Assembly (NCBI GenBank): GCA_002371025.1
Contig: DFFQ01000170.1
Span: 1 to 5,751 of the forward strand
Origin: Lachnospiraceae bacterium UBA3772
Lineage (GTDB): Bacteria > Bacillota > Clostridia > Lachnospirales > Lachnospiraceae
Direction of reading: 5' to 3'
DNA: 5,751 nucleotides
Shown here: positions 1-5,395 of the stretch, piece after piece
Numbering within the stretch: position 1 is the first letter of the stretch
Layout of the letters: each line of letters opens with the position of its first letter
Translations under genes and position numbers: made by a program
The notes under the pieces: model-generated
Databases searched by the model: none
What the model saw: only the letters and a program-made list of their open reading frames with translations
Told to the model about the DNA's origin: nothing

Positions 1-438
1 CAGCAGTCAAGAATCCACTGCACACGTCTTGCAGGTGATAAAGCTGATAAATGGTTCCTTCGTCAGGCTCCACAGGTTCTTAACCTTCCATTTAAGCCAG
101 ACATCAGACGTGCAGACAGAGATAACTGTATTGATGTTTATAACTCAGATGATTATATGGATGTACTTGCTGATGGCGAGTGGCAGAAATACTTTACAGA
201 ATGTCCTGCTCCATTTACAAAGGAAGAGCGTAAGGCTTGGATCGCAAAGAATACAGGGGTATCTCTTGGTTCAGATGCTTTCTTCCCATTTGGAGATAAT
301 ATTGAAAGAGCACATAGAAGTGGTGTAGAATATATTGCAGAGCCAGGTGGATCAATCCGTGATGATAATGTTATCGAGACATGTGATAAATATAATATCG
401 CTATGTGCTTCACAGGAATCAGATTGTTCCATCACTAA
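1..438 (+). CDS. purH: AICAR formyltransferase (PurH), C-terminal part, 5' truncated by window edge
   Basis: The last 145 codons of a protein open at the left edge, read in frame 1 and ending at TAA 436-438. The product is the AICAR transformylase domain, which transfers a formyl group from 10-formyl-tetrahydrofolate to AICAR to give FAICAR, the penultimate step of IMP synthesis in the cytoplasm. Recognisable blocks are QQSRIHCTRLAGDKA at the edge, SDAFFPF, EPGGSIRDDNVI and the terminal GIRLFHH, all hallmarks of the family C-terminus. The first block and the RLFHH ending resemble the eukaryotic ATIC form more than the E. coli PurH form (which ends in RHFRH, from memory). Many Clostridia carry a stand-alone transformylase of about 390 residues without the IMP cyclohydrolase domain; whether this is one cannot be decided, since the N-terminus and the Lys-His catalytic motif lie outside the window. 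No stop or frameshift interrupts the visible part. The next gene follows after 12 nt, so the two are probably co-transcribed. Confidence 0.93.
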   Translation, partial: QQSRIHCTRLAGDKADKWFLRQAPQVLNLPFKPDIRRADRDNCIDVYNSDDYMDVLADGEWQKYFTECPAPFTKEERKAWIAKNTGVSLGSDAFFPFGDNIERAHRSGVEYIAEPGGSIRDDNVIETCDKYNIAMCFTGIRLFHH

Positions 439-442
439 TTAT

Positions 443-456
443 TAAGTGGGGTGATC
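443..456 (+). promoter_or_regulatory. Unusual Shine-Dalgarno overlapping the predicted GTG start
   Basis: The sequence TAAGTGGGGTGATC closely matches the complement of the 16S rRNA 3' end (GGAGGTGATC): 8 of 10 positions from 447 to 456 agree, and one of the two mismatches allows a G-U pair. The predicted GTG start at 451 lies inside this match, where it could not have a normal spacing. The in-frame ATT codons at 457 and 460 would sit 5 and 8 nt after the GGAGG-equivalent core. Initiation at a rare AUU codon is therefore a real alternative; infC is the known precedent. Confidence 0.5.
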
Positions 457-924
457 ATTATTAAAGTTATTTGCAGATGTTGTGGTAAAGTTTTTGATTA
501 TGATATGTATATGGGACTTTGCCCAAAATGTGGACGTGTATATAGAAGAGGTAATGGAGACAGATTTTCTCGCGCTGAGGAAGGAATCCTTGGTGGCAGT
601 TTTCATATTCATGCAGATGCAGCGGGCCTTAACAGAGGTATCCCTGGAGTTGAATATAATAATGCAGGAGATAATGCAAAGAAATATGTTAATCCTTCTG
701 TTGCAAATGAAAAAAGATATGTCAATGCGCCTATAAAGGGGCAGAACAGATATGTAAATAAACAGACTAATAAACCTGTTATGAATAAGTCATCCGTAAC
801 AAAGAAACCATCTGGTGACGGAAAAGTAGCTGGATGTCTTATATTTACAATTATTCTTTTGACTGCAACTGGTTTGGGAGTTAAGATAATACAATTTCTT
901 GTCAACTTCTTCCTTAATCTTTAA
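451..924 (+). CDS. Hypothetical zinc-ribbon protein with C-terminal membrane segment
   Basis: A 157-residue protein not recognised as a named family. Residues 8-28 form a compact zinc ribbon with two Cys-x2-Cys knuckles (C8/C11 and C24/C27, each followed by Gly; an extra Cys at 10), so one structural zinc ion is expected. Residues 30-126 are polar, low in hydrophobics and probably disordered; within them YVN recurs at 79, 90 and 101, an exact 11-residue period. Residues 128-155 are hydrophobic (GCLIFTIILL onward, with one Lys at 145) and look like a single tail-anchor-like membrane helix that would leave the ribbon in the cytoplasm. There is no signal peptide. The GTG start is chosen because the ribbon begins at residue 8 and no ATG precedes it; the first in-frame ATG (505) would delete half the ribbon. 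The frame is supported by its continuity, its 12-nt spacing from purH and the terminator just downstream. Zinc ribbon plus one helix is common in small Firmicute membrane proteins of unknown function, and linkage to purine synthesis is probably only positional. Confidence 0.75.
   Translation: MIIIKVICRCCGKVFDYDMYMGLCPKCGRVYRRGNGDRFSRAEEGILGGSFHIHADAAGLNRGIPGVEYNNAGDNAKKYVNPSVANEKRYVNAPIKGQNRYVNKQTNKPVMNKSSVTKKPSGDGKVAGCLIFTIILLTATGLGVKIIQFLVNFFLNL
682..774 (+). repeat. Three degenerate 33-bp (11-residue) repeats inside the zinc-ribbon gene
   Basis: The protein units are KYVNPSVANEK, RYVNAPIKGQN and RYVNKQTNKPV. The Lys/Arg-Tyr-Val-Asn core is kept while the other positions diverge. At DNA level the Tyr codons start at 685, 718 and 751, exactly 33 bp apart, and the cores read TATGTTAAT, TATGTCAAT and TATGTAAAT, differing only at synonymous third positions. 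This pattern suggests an old in-frame duplication kept by selection on the peptide, or a repeated short binding motif. Confidence 0.6.
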
Positions 925-942
925 AAATGAAAACCTCATATT

Positions 943-960
943 TTCCTTATTATCAAGGAA
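943..960. repeat. Small inverted repeat ahead of the terminator
   Basis: TTCCTT and AAGGAA flank a 6-nt loop (ATTATC) and form a perfect 6-bp hairpin. No T tract follows on either strand, so it is unlikely to terminate by itself. It sits 2 nt before the A-tract of the strong terminator and may be an accessory stem at the mRNA 3' end, or chance. Confidence 0.35.
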
Positions 961-962
961 CA

Positions 963-995
963 AAAAAAGAACCGTGGTATCCACGGTTCTTTTTT
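963..995. terminator. Bidirectional intrinsic terminator between convergent genes
   Basis: A perfect palindrome: the core AGAACCGTGG pairs with CCACGGTTCT across the loop TAT, flanked by an A run on the left and a T run on the right. The total stem is 15 bp. Because the A and T runs are symmetric, the RNA from either strand has a GC-rich hairpin followed by U residues. It lies 38 nt after the stop of the + strand zinc-ribbon gene and 16 nt after the stop of the minus-strand BI-1 gene, so it can end both transcripts. Confidence 0.93.
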
Positions 996-1011
996 ATAAG
1001 TTATATCAGGA

Positions 1012-1944
1012 TTATCTTCTCTTTCCTAAAAGTCTAAGAAGCTTAAGGAAGAGATTAAGAAAATCAAGGTAAAGCTGAAGAGCTCCAAAAAGTCCAAGTA
1101 CAGCTGGGCTGTAATTAGGATGAATTGAAACAGAATTCTTGATCTTCTGAGTATCAGTTGCCATAAGTCCTGTAAATACAACAACACCTACGATTGAAAC
1201 AATATAGTCAAGCCCTGCTGACTTAAGGAAGAGATTTACAAGACATGCAATAACAAGTCCGAAAAGACCAGCCATAAGGATTGAATGTATACCTGAAAGG
1301 TCCATCTTTGTTAAGGCACCAAATGCTGTCATTATACCGAAGACTGCTGCACAGATAAAGAATACTGAAACAACAGACTGAGTAGTATAGGCTACAAGCA
1401 CTACAGAAAGGGTCATGCCGTTAAGAGCTGAATAAAGGAAGAATAATATGTATGATAAAGTTACATTATTCTTTTTCATTGCCACATTAGCAGCAATAAC
1501 AACAGGGATTTCCATAATTAATGCAACCATAAAAGCTGTTACATTAAAATAGCCCTCTCCAAGAATCTTAGTTGCCATAAATGCAGCGATGATACCTGTT
1601 ACAAGAAGTCCAAGGAACATATAAAGATATGCATTTGTTAATACTTCTCTAACGGCTGTTTCACTTGCTTCTCTTGAATAGCCGCCATTTAAAATTGTCT
1701 TTTGCTGAGCTGAATAATAATCATTCTGGAATGATCCATAAGGTGAATTCTGATATCCGCTCTGTGATGTCTGTGCATACTGGTTATAGTATGAATTAGA
1801 CTGAGTTGACTGTCCATATGGATTGTACTGACTTGTCTCCCCGTAATGTGCATTGTCCAACTGGTTCTCTTTTAAAGAGTATTTATTAGTTGAACTCTGA
1901 TTGTTAGAATAAGAATCATTATTCTGATAATAGTTATCTGACAT
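1012..1944 (-). CDS. Bax inhibitor-1 (BI-1/YetJ/YccA) family membrane protein with a Y/N/Q/S-rich N-terminal tail
   Basis: A 310-residue protein. Residues 1-95 are hydrophilic low-complexity sequence, and residues 96-310 are the BI-1 membrane domain with about seven hydrophobic helices (about 104-125, 134-155, 161-185, 189-210, 219-240, 245-263 and 279-305). Family features are the TGLMATDTQKIK block and the terminal ALQLYLDFLNLFLKLLRLLG helix. Asp264 and Asp294 correspond by position to the di-aspartyl pH sensor described for Bacillus subtilis YetJ (D171/D195), a pH-dependent calcium leak channel. A role in calcium or ion leak across the cytoplasmic membrane is therefore inferred; the physiological role in bacteria is not settled. 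The family is usually about 210-240 residues, so the tail is an addition. The ATG at 1942-1944 has AGGAGG (1953-1958 on the complement) 8 nt upstream, which fixes the start and shows that the tail is translated. It is a single-gene unit, convergent with the upstream pair and divergent from the YkgJ-like gene. Confidence 0.93.
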   Translation of the reverse strand: MSDNYYQNNDSYSNNQSSTNKYSLKENQLDNAHYGETSQYNPYGQSTQSNSYYNQYAQTSQSGYQNSPYGSFQNDYYSAQQKTILNGGYSREASETAVREVLTNAYLYMFLGLLVTGIIAAFMATKILGEGYFNVTAFMVALIMEIPVVIAANVAMKKNNVTLSYILFFLYSALNGMTLSVVLVAYTTQSVVSVFFICAAVFGIMTAFGALTKMDLSGIHSILMAGLFGLVIACLVNLFLKSAGLDYIVSIVGVVVFTGLMATDTQKIKNSVSIHPNYSPAVLGLFGALQLYLDFLNLFLKLLRLLGKRR

Positions 1945-1974
1945 TATATAAACCTCCTGCCACTTTTTAGCAAT

Positions 1975-2003
1975 AATATACTACTGATAATCTACCATTT
2001 AAA
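1975..2003 (-). promoter_or_regulatory. Candidate promoter for the BI-1 gene
   Basis: On the complement, TTTAAA (1998-2003) and TATATT (1975-1980) are separated by 17 nt, giving a leader of about 25 nt before the ATG. A second possibility farther upstream is TTGTGT (2046-2051) with TATAGT (2024-2029) at 16-nt spacing. The region is very AT-rich, so chance matches are easy and neither is certain. Confidence 0.35.
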
Positions 2004-2069
2004 GGGAAAAAATACAACGAAAAACTATAGAAAATGAAAAATATTACACAATTTAGAACTTTAAAATTA

Positions 2070-2098
2070 TTGATTTATTTCAGCCATTTCTTTATAGT
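2070..2098 (+). promoter_or_regulatory. Candidate sigma-A promoter for the YkgJ-like gene
   Basis: TTGATT (2070-2075) and TATAGT (2093-2098) are separated by the ideal 17 nt and each matches its consensus hexamer at 4-5 of 6 positions. Initiation near 2105 would leave a leader of about 35 nt to the ATG at 2141, which has the ribosome site AAGGAAG at 2128-2134. It is the best promoter match in the window and may head the transcript covering the genes to the right. Confidence 0.5.
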
Positions 2099-2140
2099 TA
2101 TGTAGTATAAACTAAGAAAACACTGAGAAGGAAGAGAATT

Positions 2141-2818
2141 ATGCTTAGAAATGCATCCTTAGAAGAAATATCTGATGGAAGACTTTATGATCTTAATGAT
2201 ATGGTCAGAGCAGATTGCCGTGACTGCGTAGGCTGTCACAAATGCTGCAGTTCAGACATGGGGAATTCAATCCAGCTGGATCCGTATGATGTATTCCTGC
2301 TTACACTTGGTACAGGAAAGACATTCCATGAGATGCTTGAAAATGAAATAGCTCTTTCAGTTGTAGATGGACTTATCCTTCCGCATCTTAATATGGAAGG
2401 GGAGAAAACCGGCTGCCGTTTTCTAAATGAAGAAGGAAGATGCAGCATTCATCCGTATCGTCCATCCATATGTCGACTTTTTCCACTGGGAAGATATTAT
2501 AAAAATGGAGATTTTAAATATTTCCTTCAGACGGGTCAGTGTGAAATGAAGAATCGTTCAAAAGTTAAAGTAAGTAAATGGATAGATATTCCTTTTATAG
2601 AAGAAAATACTGTTTTCGTTCGAAAATGGCACAATTTTAGGAAATTTGCCGAGAAGAAAGTAAGGGAAGCCACAGATGAAAAACAAAAGAGAAATTTCCT
2701 TTTATTTGTAATTGATCTTTTCTATGTGGTGGAATTTGATACTAAGGGAGATTTTTATCAGCAGTTTGATCAGAGACTTAAAACTGCCCTCAGGGAGATG
2801 AAGAAGATCCTTCGTTAA
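2141..2818 (+). CDS. YkgJ-family cysteine-cluster protein (CxxCxxCC, UPF0153-like)
   Basis: A 225-residue soluble protein. The N-terminal cluster DCRDCVGCHKCC places cysteines at 26, 29, 32, 35 and 36; the second half of the family pattern follows as GCRFL (C92), GRCSIHPYRPSICRLFPL (C101, C111) and GQCE (C134). This spacing is typical of the CxxCxxCC family, thought to bind a metal ion or Fe-S cluster through these cysteines; the biochemical role of the family is unknown. Residues 145-225 are charged, probably helical and without known motifs. No signal peptide or membrane segment is seen, so it is probably cytoplasmic. The ATG at 2141 has AAGGAAG 6 nt upstream and a good promoter behind it. 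The next gene, proC, is 83 nt away with no clear terminator between. Functional linkage to proline synthesis is not indicated by anything in the sequence. Confidence 0.88.
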   Translation: MLRNASLEEISDGRLYDLNDMVRADCRDCVGCHKCCSSDMGNSIQLDPYDVFLLTLGTGKTFHEMLENEIALSVVDGLILPHLNMEGEKTGCRFLNEEGRCSIHPYRPSICRLFPLGRYYKNGDFKYFLQTGQCEMKNRSKVKVSKWIDIPFIEENTVFVRKWHNFRKFAEKKVREATDEKQKRNFLLFVIDLFYVVEFDTKGDFYQQFDQRLKTALREMKKILR

Positions 2819-2832
2819 TCATGAAGAAGATC
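2798..2832 (+). repeat. 12-bp direct repeat across the end of the YkgJ-like gene
   Basis: ATGAAGAAGATC occurs at 2798-2809, inside the last codons of the gene, and again at 2821-2832, just after its stop, 23 bp apart. The second copy opens a five-codon frame (MKKIN, then TAA at 2836-2838) without a proper ribosome site. It looks like a small local duplication, not a gene. Confidence 0.55.
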
Positions 2833-2844
2833 AATTAAAGGGTT

Positions 2845-2850
2845 TATAAT
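2845..2850 (+). promoter_or_regulatory. Possible -10 element upstream of proC
   Basis: A perfect TATAAT lies 51 nt before the proC start. The sequence 16-18 nt upstream of it (around 2821-2828) matches the -35 consensus poorly and there is no extended -10 TG. It could give proC its own transcription start in addition to readthrough from the YkgJ-like gene, but the match may be chance in AT-rich DNA. Confidence 0.3.
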
Positions 2851-2901
2851 TATTTTTATATGTAACTGCTTGTTGTTTTTTATTTTGGAAAGAAGGTTTA
2901 T

Positions 2902-3693
2902 ATGAAAAAATTAGGTTTTATCGGAATGGGTAACATGGCTAAGGCGCTTTGCAGCGGATTTATTAAGGCTGAGAAGATTAATGCCGAAGATGTATATGCT
3001 TATGCGCCACATTTTGAAAAATTAGAGAAGAATGCTAAAGAGATAGGATTTAATCCTGTGTCATCTCTTAAAACATTAGTCGAGACATGTGACACATTAG
3101 TTATGGCATGTAAACCATATCAGATAGAAGATGTCCTTAAAGAGATAGGAAATGATCTTTCAGGAAAGACTCTTATTTCAGTTGCAGCTGGCTGGGACTT
3201 TGCAAAATATGAAGCATTTATACCAAATGACGTCAGGTTACAGTTTGTAATGCCTAATACTCCTGCTATGGTAGGGCAGGGTGTATTCCTTTTTGAAGAA
3301 AAGAACTCACTTTTAGAAGAAGAGTTAAAAGAGATAAAAGAACTTTTTAATGCAGTTGGAATGGTGGAAGTCCTTCCATCACGCCTTATGGGTATTGGTG
3401 GTGCCGTTACTGGCTGTGGACCAGCATTCGTTGATCTTATGATAGAAGCTTATAGTGATGCTGCTGTTAAGTATGGAATTCCTAGACAGAGCGCTTACCG
3501 TCTGGTATCTCAGATGATCTATGGATCTGCACTTCTTCAGTTAGAGACAGGAGAACATCCGGGAGTATTAAAGGATAATGTTTGTTCTCCAGCGGGAACA
3601 ACAATCTGCGGTGTGGCAAAACTTGAAGAAAAAGGTTTTAGGGATGCCTGCATTTCTTCAATTGATGCCATAATGAATAAAAAGAGCAATTAG
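2902..3693 (+). CDS. proC: Pyrroline-5-carboxylate reductase (ProC)
   Basis: A 263-residue cytoplasmic enzyme that reduces 1-pyrroline-5-carboxylate to L-proline with NAD(P)H, the final step of proline synthesis. The Rossmann dinucleotide motif GFIGMGNMAKAL is at residues 5-16 and the second strand reads VYAYAPH. VMPNTPAMVGQG (116-127) is the conserved substrate-loop block. GCGPAF (171-176) opens the C-terminal helical dimerisation domain. LKDNVCSPAGTTICGVAKLE (223-242) is the family signature that binds the substrate carboxylate. The length agrees with the usual 260-280 residues, so the gene looks complete. The ATG at 2902 has AGAAGG 5 nt upstream. The kinase gene follows after 55 nt. No leader peptide or riboswitch is visible; proline synthesis in such bacteria is often controlled by feedback on glutamate kinase, whose genes are not in this window. 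Confidence 0.96.
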   Translation: MKKLGFIGMGNMAKALCSGFIKAEKINAEDVYAYAPHFEKLEKNAKEIGFNPVSSLKTLVETCDTLVMACKPYQIEDVLKEIGNDLSGKTLISVAAGWDFAKYEAFIPNDVRLQFVMPNTPAMVGQGVFLFEEKNSLLEEELKEIKELFNAVGMVEVLPSRLMGIGGAVTGCGPAFVDLMIEAYSDAAVKYGIPRQSAYRLVSQMIYGSALLQLETGEHPGVLKDNVCSPAGTTICGVAKLEEKGFRDACISSIDAIMNKKSN

Positions 3694-3696
3694 AGC

Positions 3697-3722
3697 ATAA
3701 TGCAGTAAATGAACTGTATTAT
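3697..3722 (+). repeat. Inverted repeat (weak hairpin) between proC and the kinase gene
   Basis: ATAATGCAGT pairs with ACTGTATTAT across a 6-nt loop (AAATGA): 10 pairs, one of them G-U. It begins 3 nt after the proC stop. The stem is AT-rich and is not followed by a clean U run, so it is a poor terminator; it could stabilise the proC 3' end or be a processing site within a joint transcript. Confidence 0.4.
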
Positions 3723-3748
3723 TTATAGAAGAATCAGGAGGGGTAAAA

Positions 3749-4720
3749 ATGAAGAAATTATATGCTATTGGGGAAGCACTTATTGACTTTATTCCTGAAG
3801 AAACAGGAAAACCAATTAGAGAAGTATCTGGATTTAAGCCGGCACCGGGAGGAGCACCTGCTAATGTATGCGGAGCTTTTTCAAAGCTTGGGGGCGAATC
3901 TGAAATGATAACAGAACTGGGAGATGATCCATTTGGTGATAAGATCATCGAAAGTTTTAAAGAGAATAATATCGGTTACTCAAAGGTAATAAGAACAAAG
4001 AAAGCTAATACTGCACTTGCCTTTGTTTCACTTATGGCAGATGGAAACAGAGAATTTTCATTTTATAGAAAACCATCAGCTGATATGCTTCTTACACCTG
4101 AAGAAGTAGAAGATAAGTGGTTTGATGATGCTGCAATACTTCATTTTTGTTCGGTTGCTCTTGCTGCAGAACCAATGAGATCAGCTCATGTAAAGGCTAT
4201 CAAAGCAGCTAAGAAAGCTGGTGCTATTATTTCTTTTGATCCGAATTTAAGATTTAATCTCTGGGATTCAAAGGAAGCTCTTAGAGAAACCGTAAGGGAA
4301 TTCCTTCCTTTAGCTGATGTGGTTAAGATCTCTGATGAAGAGCTGGCATTTATCTTAGGAGAAGATGGAAAAGAATATACAGATGAGGAAGCTGCTGAAA
4401 AGATAAAGACTCTTTTTACAGGAGATATAAAGCTTATAATCTATACTCTTGGCAGCAGAGGTTCATCAGCCTTTACAAAGAAAGCTTCAAAGTTTGTTGC
4501 ATCTGAAAAAGTAAAAGCAATTGATACAACCGGAGCTGGAGATGGATTTATTGGTTCGCTTCTTTATCAGTTATATAATGACGGATTAACACCGGATAAA
4601 TTAGAAGATATTTCAGAGGATAAAATGGCAGAATATCTGGACAGATCAAATCATTTCTCAGGAGAATCTGTACAGCATGCGGGAGCAATTCAGTCATATC
4701 CAACATCCTTCTATAACTAA
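3749..4720 (+). CDS. PfkB-family carbohydrate kinase, probably fructokinase
   Basis: A 323-residue cytoplasmic ribokinase-type sugar kinase that phosphorylates a sugar with ATP; fructose to fructose 6-phosphate is the likeliest reaction. The N-terminal strand GEALIDFIP (8-16) and the substrate-side motif GGAPANVCGAFSKLGG (34-49) match PfkB signature 1. ITELGDDPFG follows at 54-63, ISFDPNLRFNLW at 161-172, and VVKISDEE (191-198) and TLGSRGS (233-239) form the nucleotide-side region. DTTGAGDGFIGSLL (259-272) is signature 2, with Asp265 as catalytic base and the GAGD anion hole. The C-terminus GAIQSYPT is typical of fructokinases of the ScrK/Frk type. The length is normal and no key residue is missing. 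Substrate identity cannot be proven from sequence; ribose, 2-keto-3-deoxygluconate and other ketoses are alternatives. The start has AGGAGG at 3736-3741, 7 nt upstream. A HAD phosphatase gene follows after 32 nt, probably in the same transcript. Confidence 0.92.
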   Translation: MKKLYAIGEALIDFIPEETGKPIREVSGFKPAPGGAPANVCGAFSKLGGESEMITELGDDPFGDKIIESFKENNIGYSKVIRTKKANTALAFVSLMADGNREFSFYRKPSADMLLTPEEVEDKWFDDAAILHFCSVALAAEPMRSAHVKAIKAAKKAGAIISFDPNLRFNLWDSKEALRETVREFLPLADVVKISDEELAFILGEDGKEYTDEEAAEKIKTLFTGDIKLIIYTLGSRGSSAFTKKASKFVASEKVKAIDTTGAGDGFIGSLLYQLYNDGLTPDKLEDISEDKMAEYLDRSNHFSGESVQHAGAIQSYPTSFYN

Positions 4721-4752
4721 TATATAGAAATGAGACATCGGGAGTTTACAGG

Positions 4753-5379
4753 ATGACAGGTAAGAAAAAAATTAAAAATATAGTTTTTGATATGGGTTTT
4801 GTGCTCATTGATTTCAGATGGAGAGGTTATCTTAAGGATTTAGGCTTTTCTAAGGAAAAGATTGATTTCTTTGGAGAAAATGTAGTTAATTCTACTTACT
4901 GGCATCAGCTGGATATGGGACTTATAAAACAGGAAGATGCAAGGCGCCATTTGCTGGAAGAATTACCAGAGGAATATAAAGATGATATTAATCTTTTCTG
5001 GGACAGAGTAAATGAGATTGCTATTGAATATCCTTATTCTTATGAGTTGGTAAAAGGCTTAAAAGATGCAGGATATAATGTTTATCTGCTTTCAAATTAT
5101 CCGGAGGAAATGGGGGAGGCTCATTGGGCTGCCTGCAGTTTTCTTCCGTTGATAGATGGGTATATCATGTCTTCAAAGGTAAATCTTTGCAAGCCTGATC
5201 CAGCAATATATAAGGCTCTTAGAGATAAATATGCTCTGGATTTCAGTGAGTCGATATTTATTGATGACAGGGAAGATAATTGCGAGGCTTCTTTGGCGCT
5301 TGGTATGGAAGCCATTTGCTTTAAAGGGTATGAAGAACTGATAAGATTATTTAAGGAACGCGGAGTAGTAACAGAGTAG
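4753..5379 (+). CDS. HAD-superfamily (subfamily IA, YihX-like) phosphatase
   Basis: A 208-residue soluble hydrolase of the haloacid dehalogenase fold, expected to dephosphorylate a small phosphorylated metabolite with Mg2+. Motif I is VFDMGFVLIDF with the nucleophile Asp13; the usual second Asp (position +2) is Gly15. That change is shared with the FDxGNVL group that includes E. coli YihX, an alpha-glucose-1-phosphatase. The helical cap lies at about 20-95. Motif II is LLSNYP (Ser114), motif III CKPDPAIY (Lys147), and motif IV FIDDREDN (Asp171, Asp172). The length is normal. The ATG is supported by GGGAG at 4740-4744, 8 nt upstream. The gene lies between a sugar kinase (32 nt upstream) and a cardiolipin synthase (16 nt downstream), which suggests one transcript. 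A sugar-phosphate substrate fits the kinase neighbour, but this is inference. Confidence 0.9.
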   Translation: MTGKKKIKNIVFDMGFVLIDFRWRGYLKDLGFSKEKIDFFGENVVNSTYWHQLDMGLIKQEDARRHLLEELPEEYKDDINLFWDRVNEIAIEYPYSYELVKGLKDAGYNVYLLSNYPEEMGEAHWAACSFLPLIDGYIMSSKVNLCKPDPAIYKALRDKYALDFSESIFIDDREDNCEASLALGMEAICFKGYEELIRLFKERGVVTE

Positions 5380-5395
5380 ATTTAGGTGGGGGAAT

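Noticed and set aside
153..413. Minus-strand open frame of 86 codons within purH
   Set aside because: It lies fully antisense to a conserved enzyme domain, has no ribosome site and its translation has no recognisable motif; it is a shadow frame.
682..774. CRISPR-like or tandem repeat array
   Set aside because: The 33-bp periodicity is in frame, degenerate and limited to three units within a coding region, with no spacer structure; it is a protein repeat.
609..905. Minus-strand open frame of 98 codons antisense to the zinc-ribbon gene
   Set aside because: The + strand frame has a zinc ribbon, a membrane helix and operon spacing. The antisense frame has hydrophobic stretches only as the complement of coding sequence, and no good start signal.
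1945..2140. Possible small RNA or riboswitch in the divergent intergenic region
   Set aside because: The region is AT-rich with promoter-like hexamers but shows no strong hairpin or conserved aptamer pattern that I could recognise.
2236..2448. Minus-strand open frame within the YkgJ-like gene
   Set aside because: It is antisense to the conserved cysteine cluster and has no independent support.
3658..3948. Minus-strand open frame across the proC/kinase junction
   Set aside because: It overlaps two well-identified genes and covers the kinase signature region in antisense; no RBS and no family resemblance.
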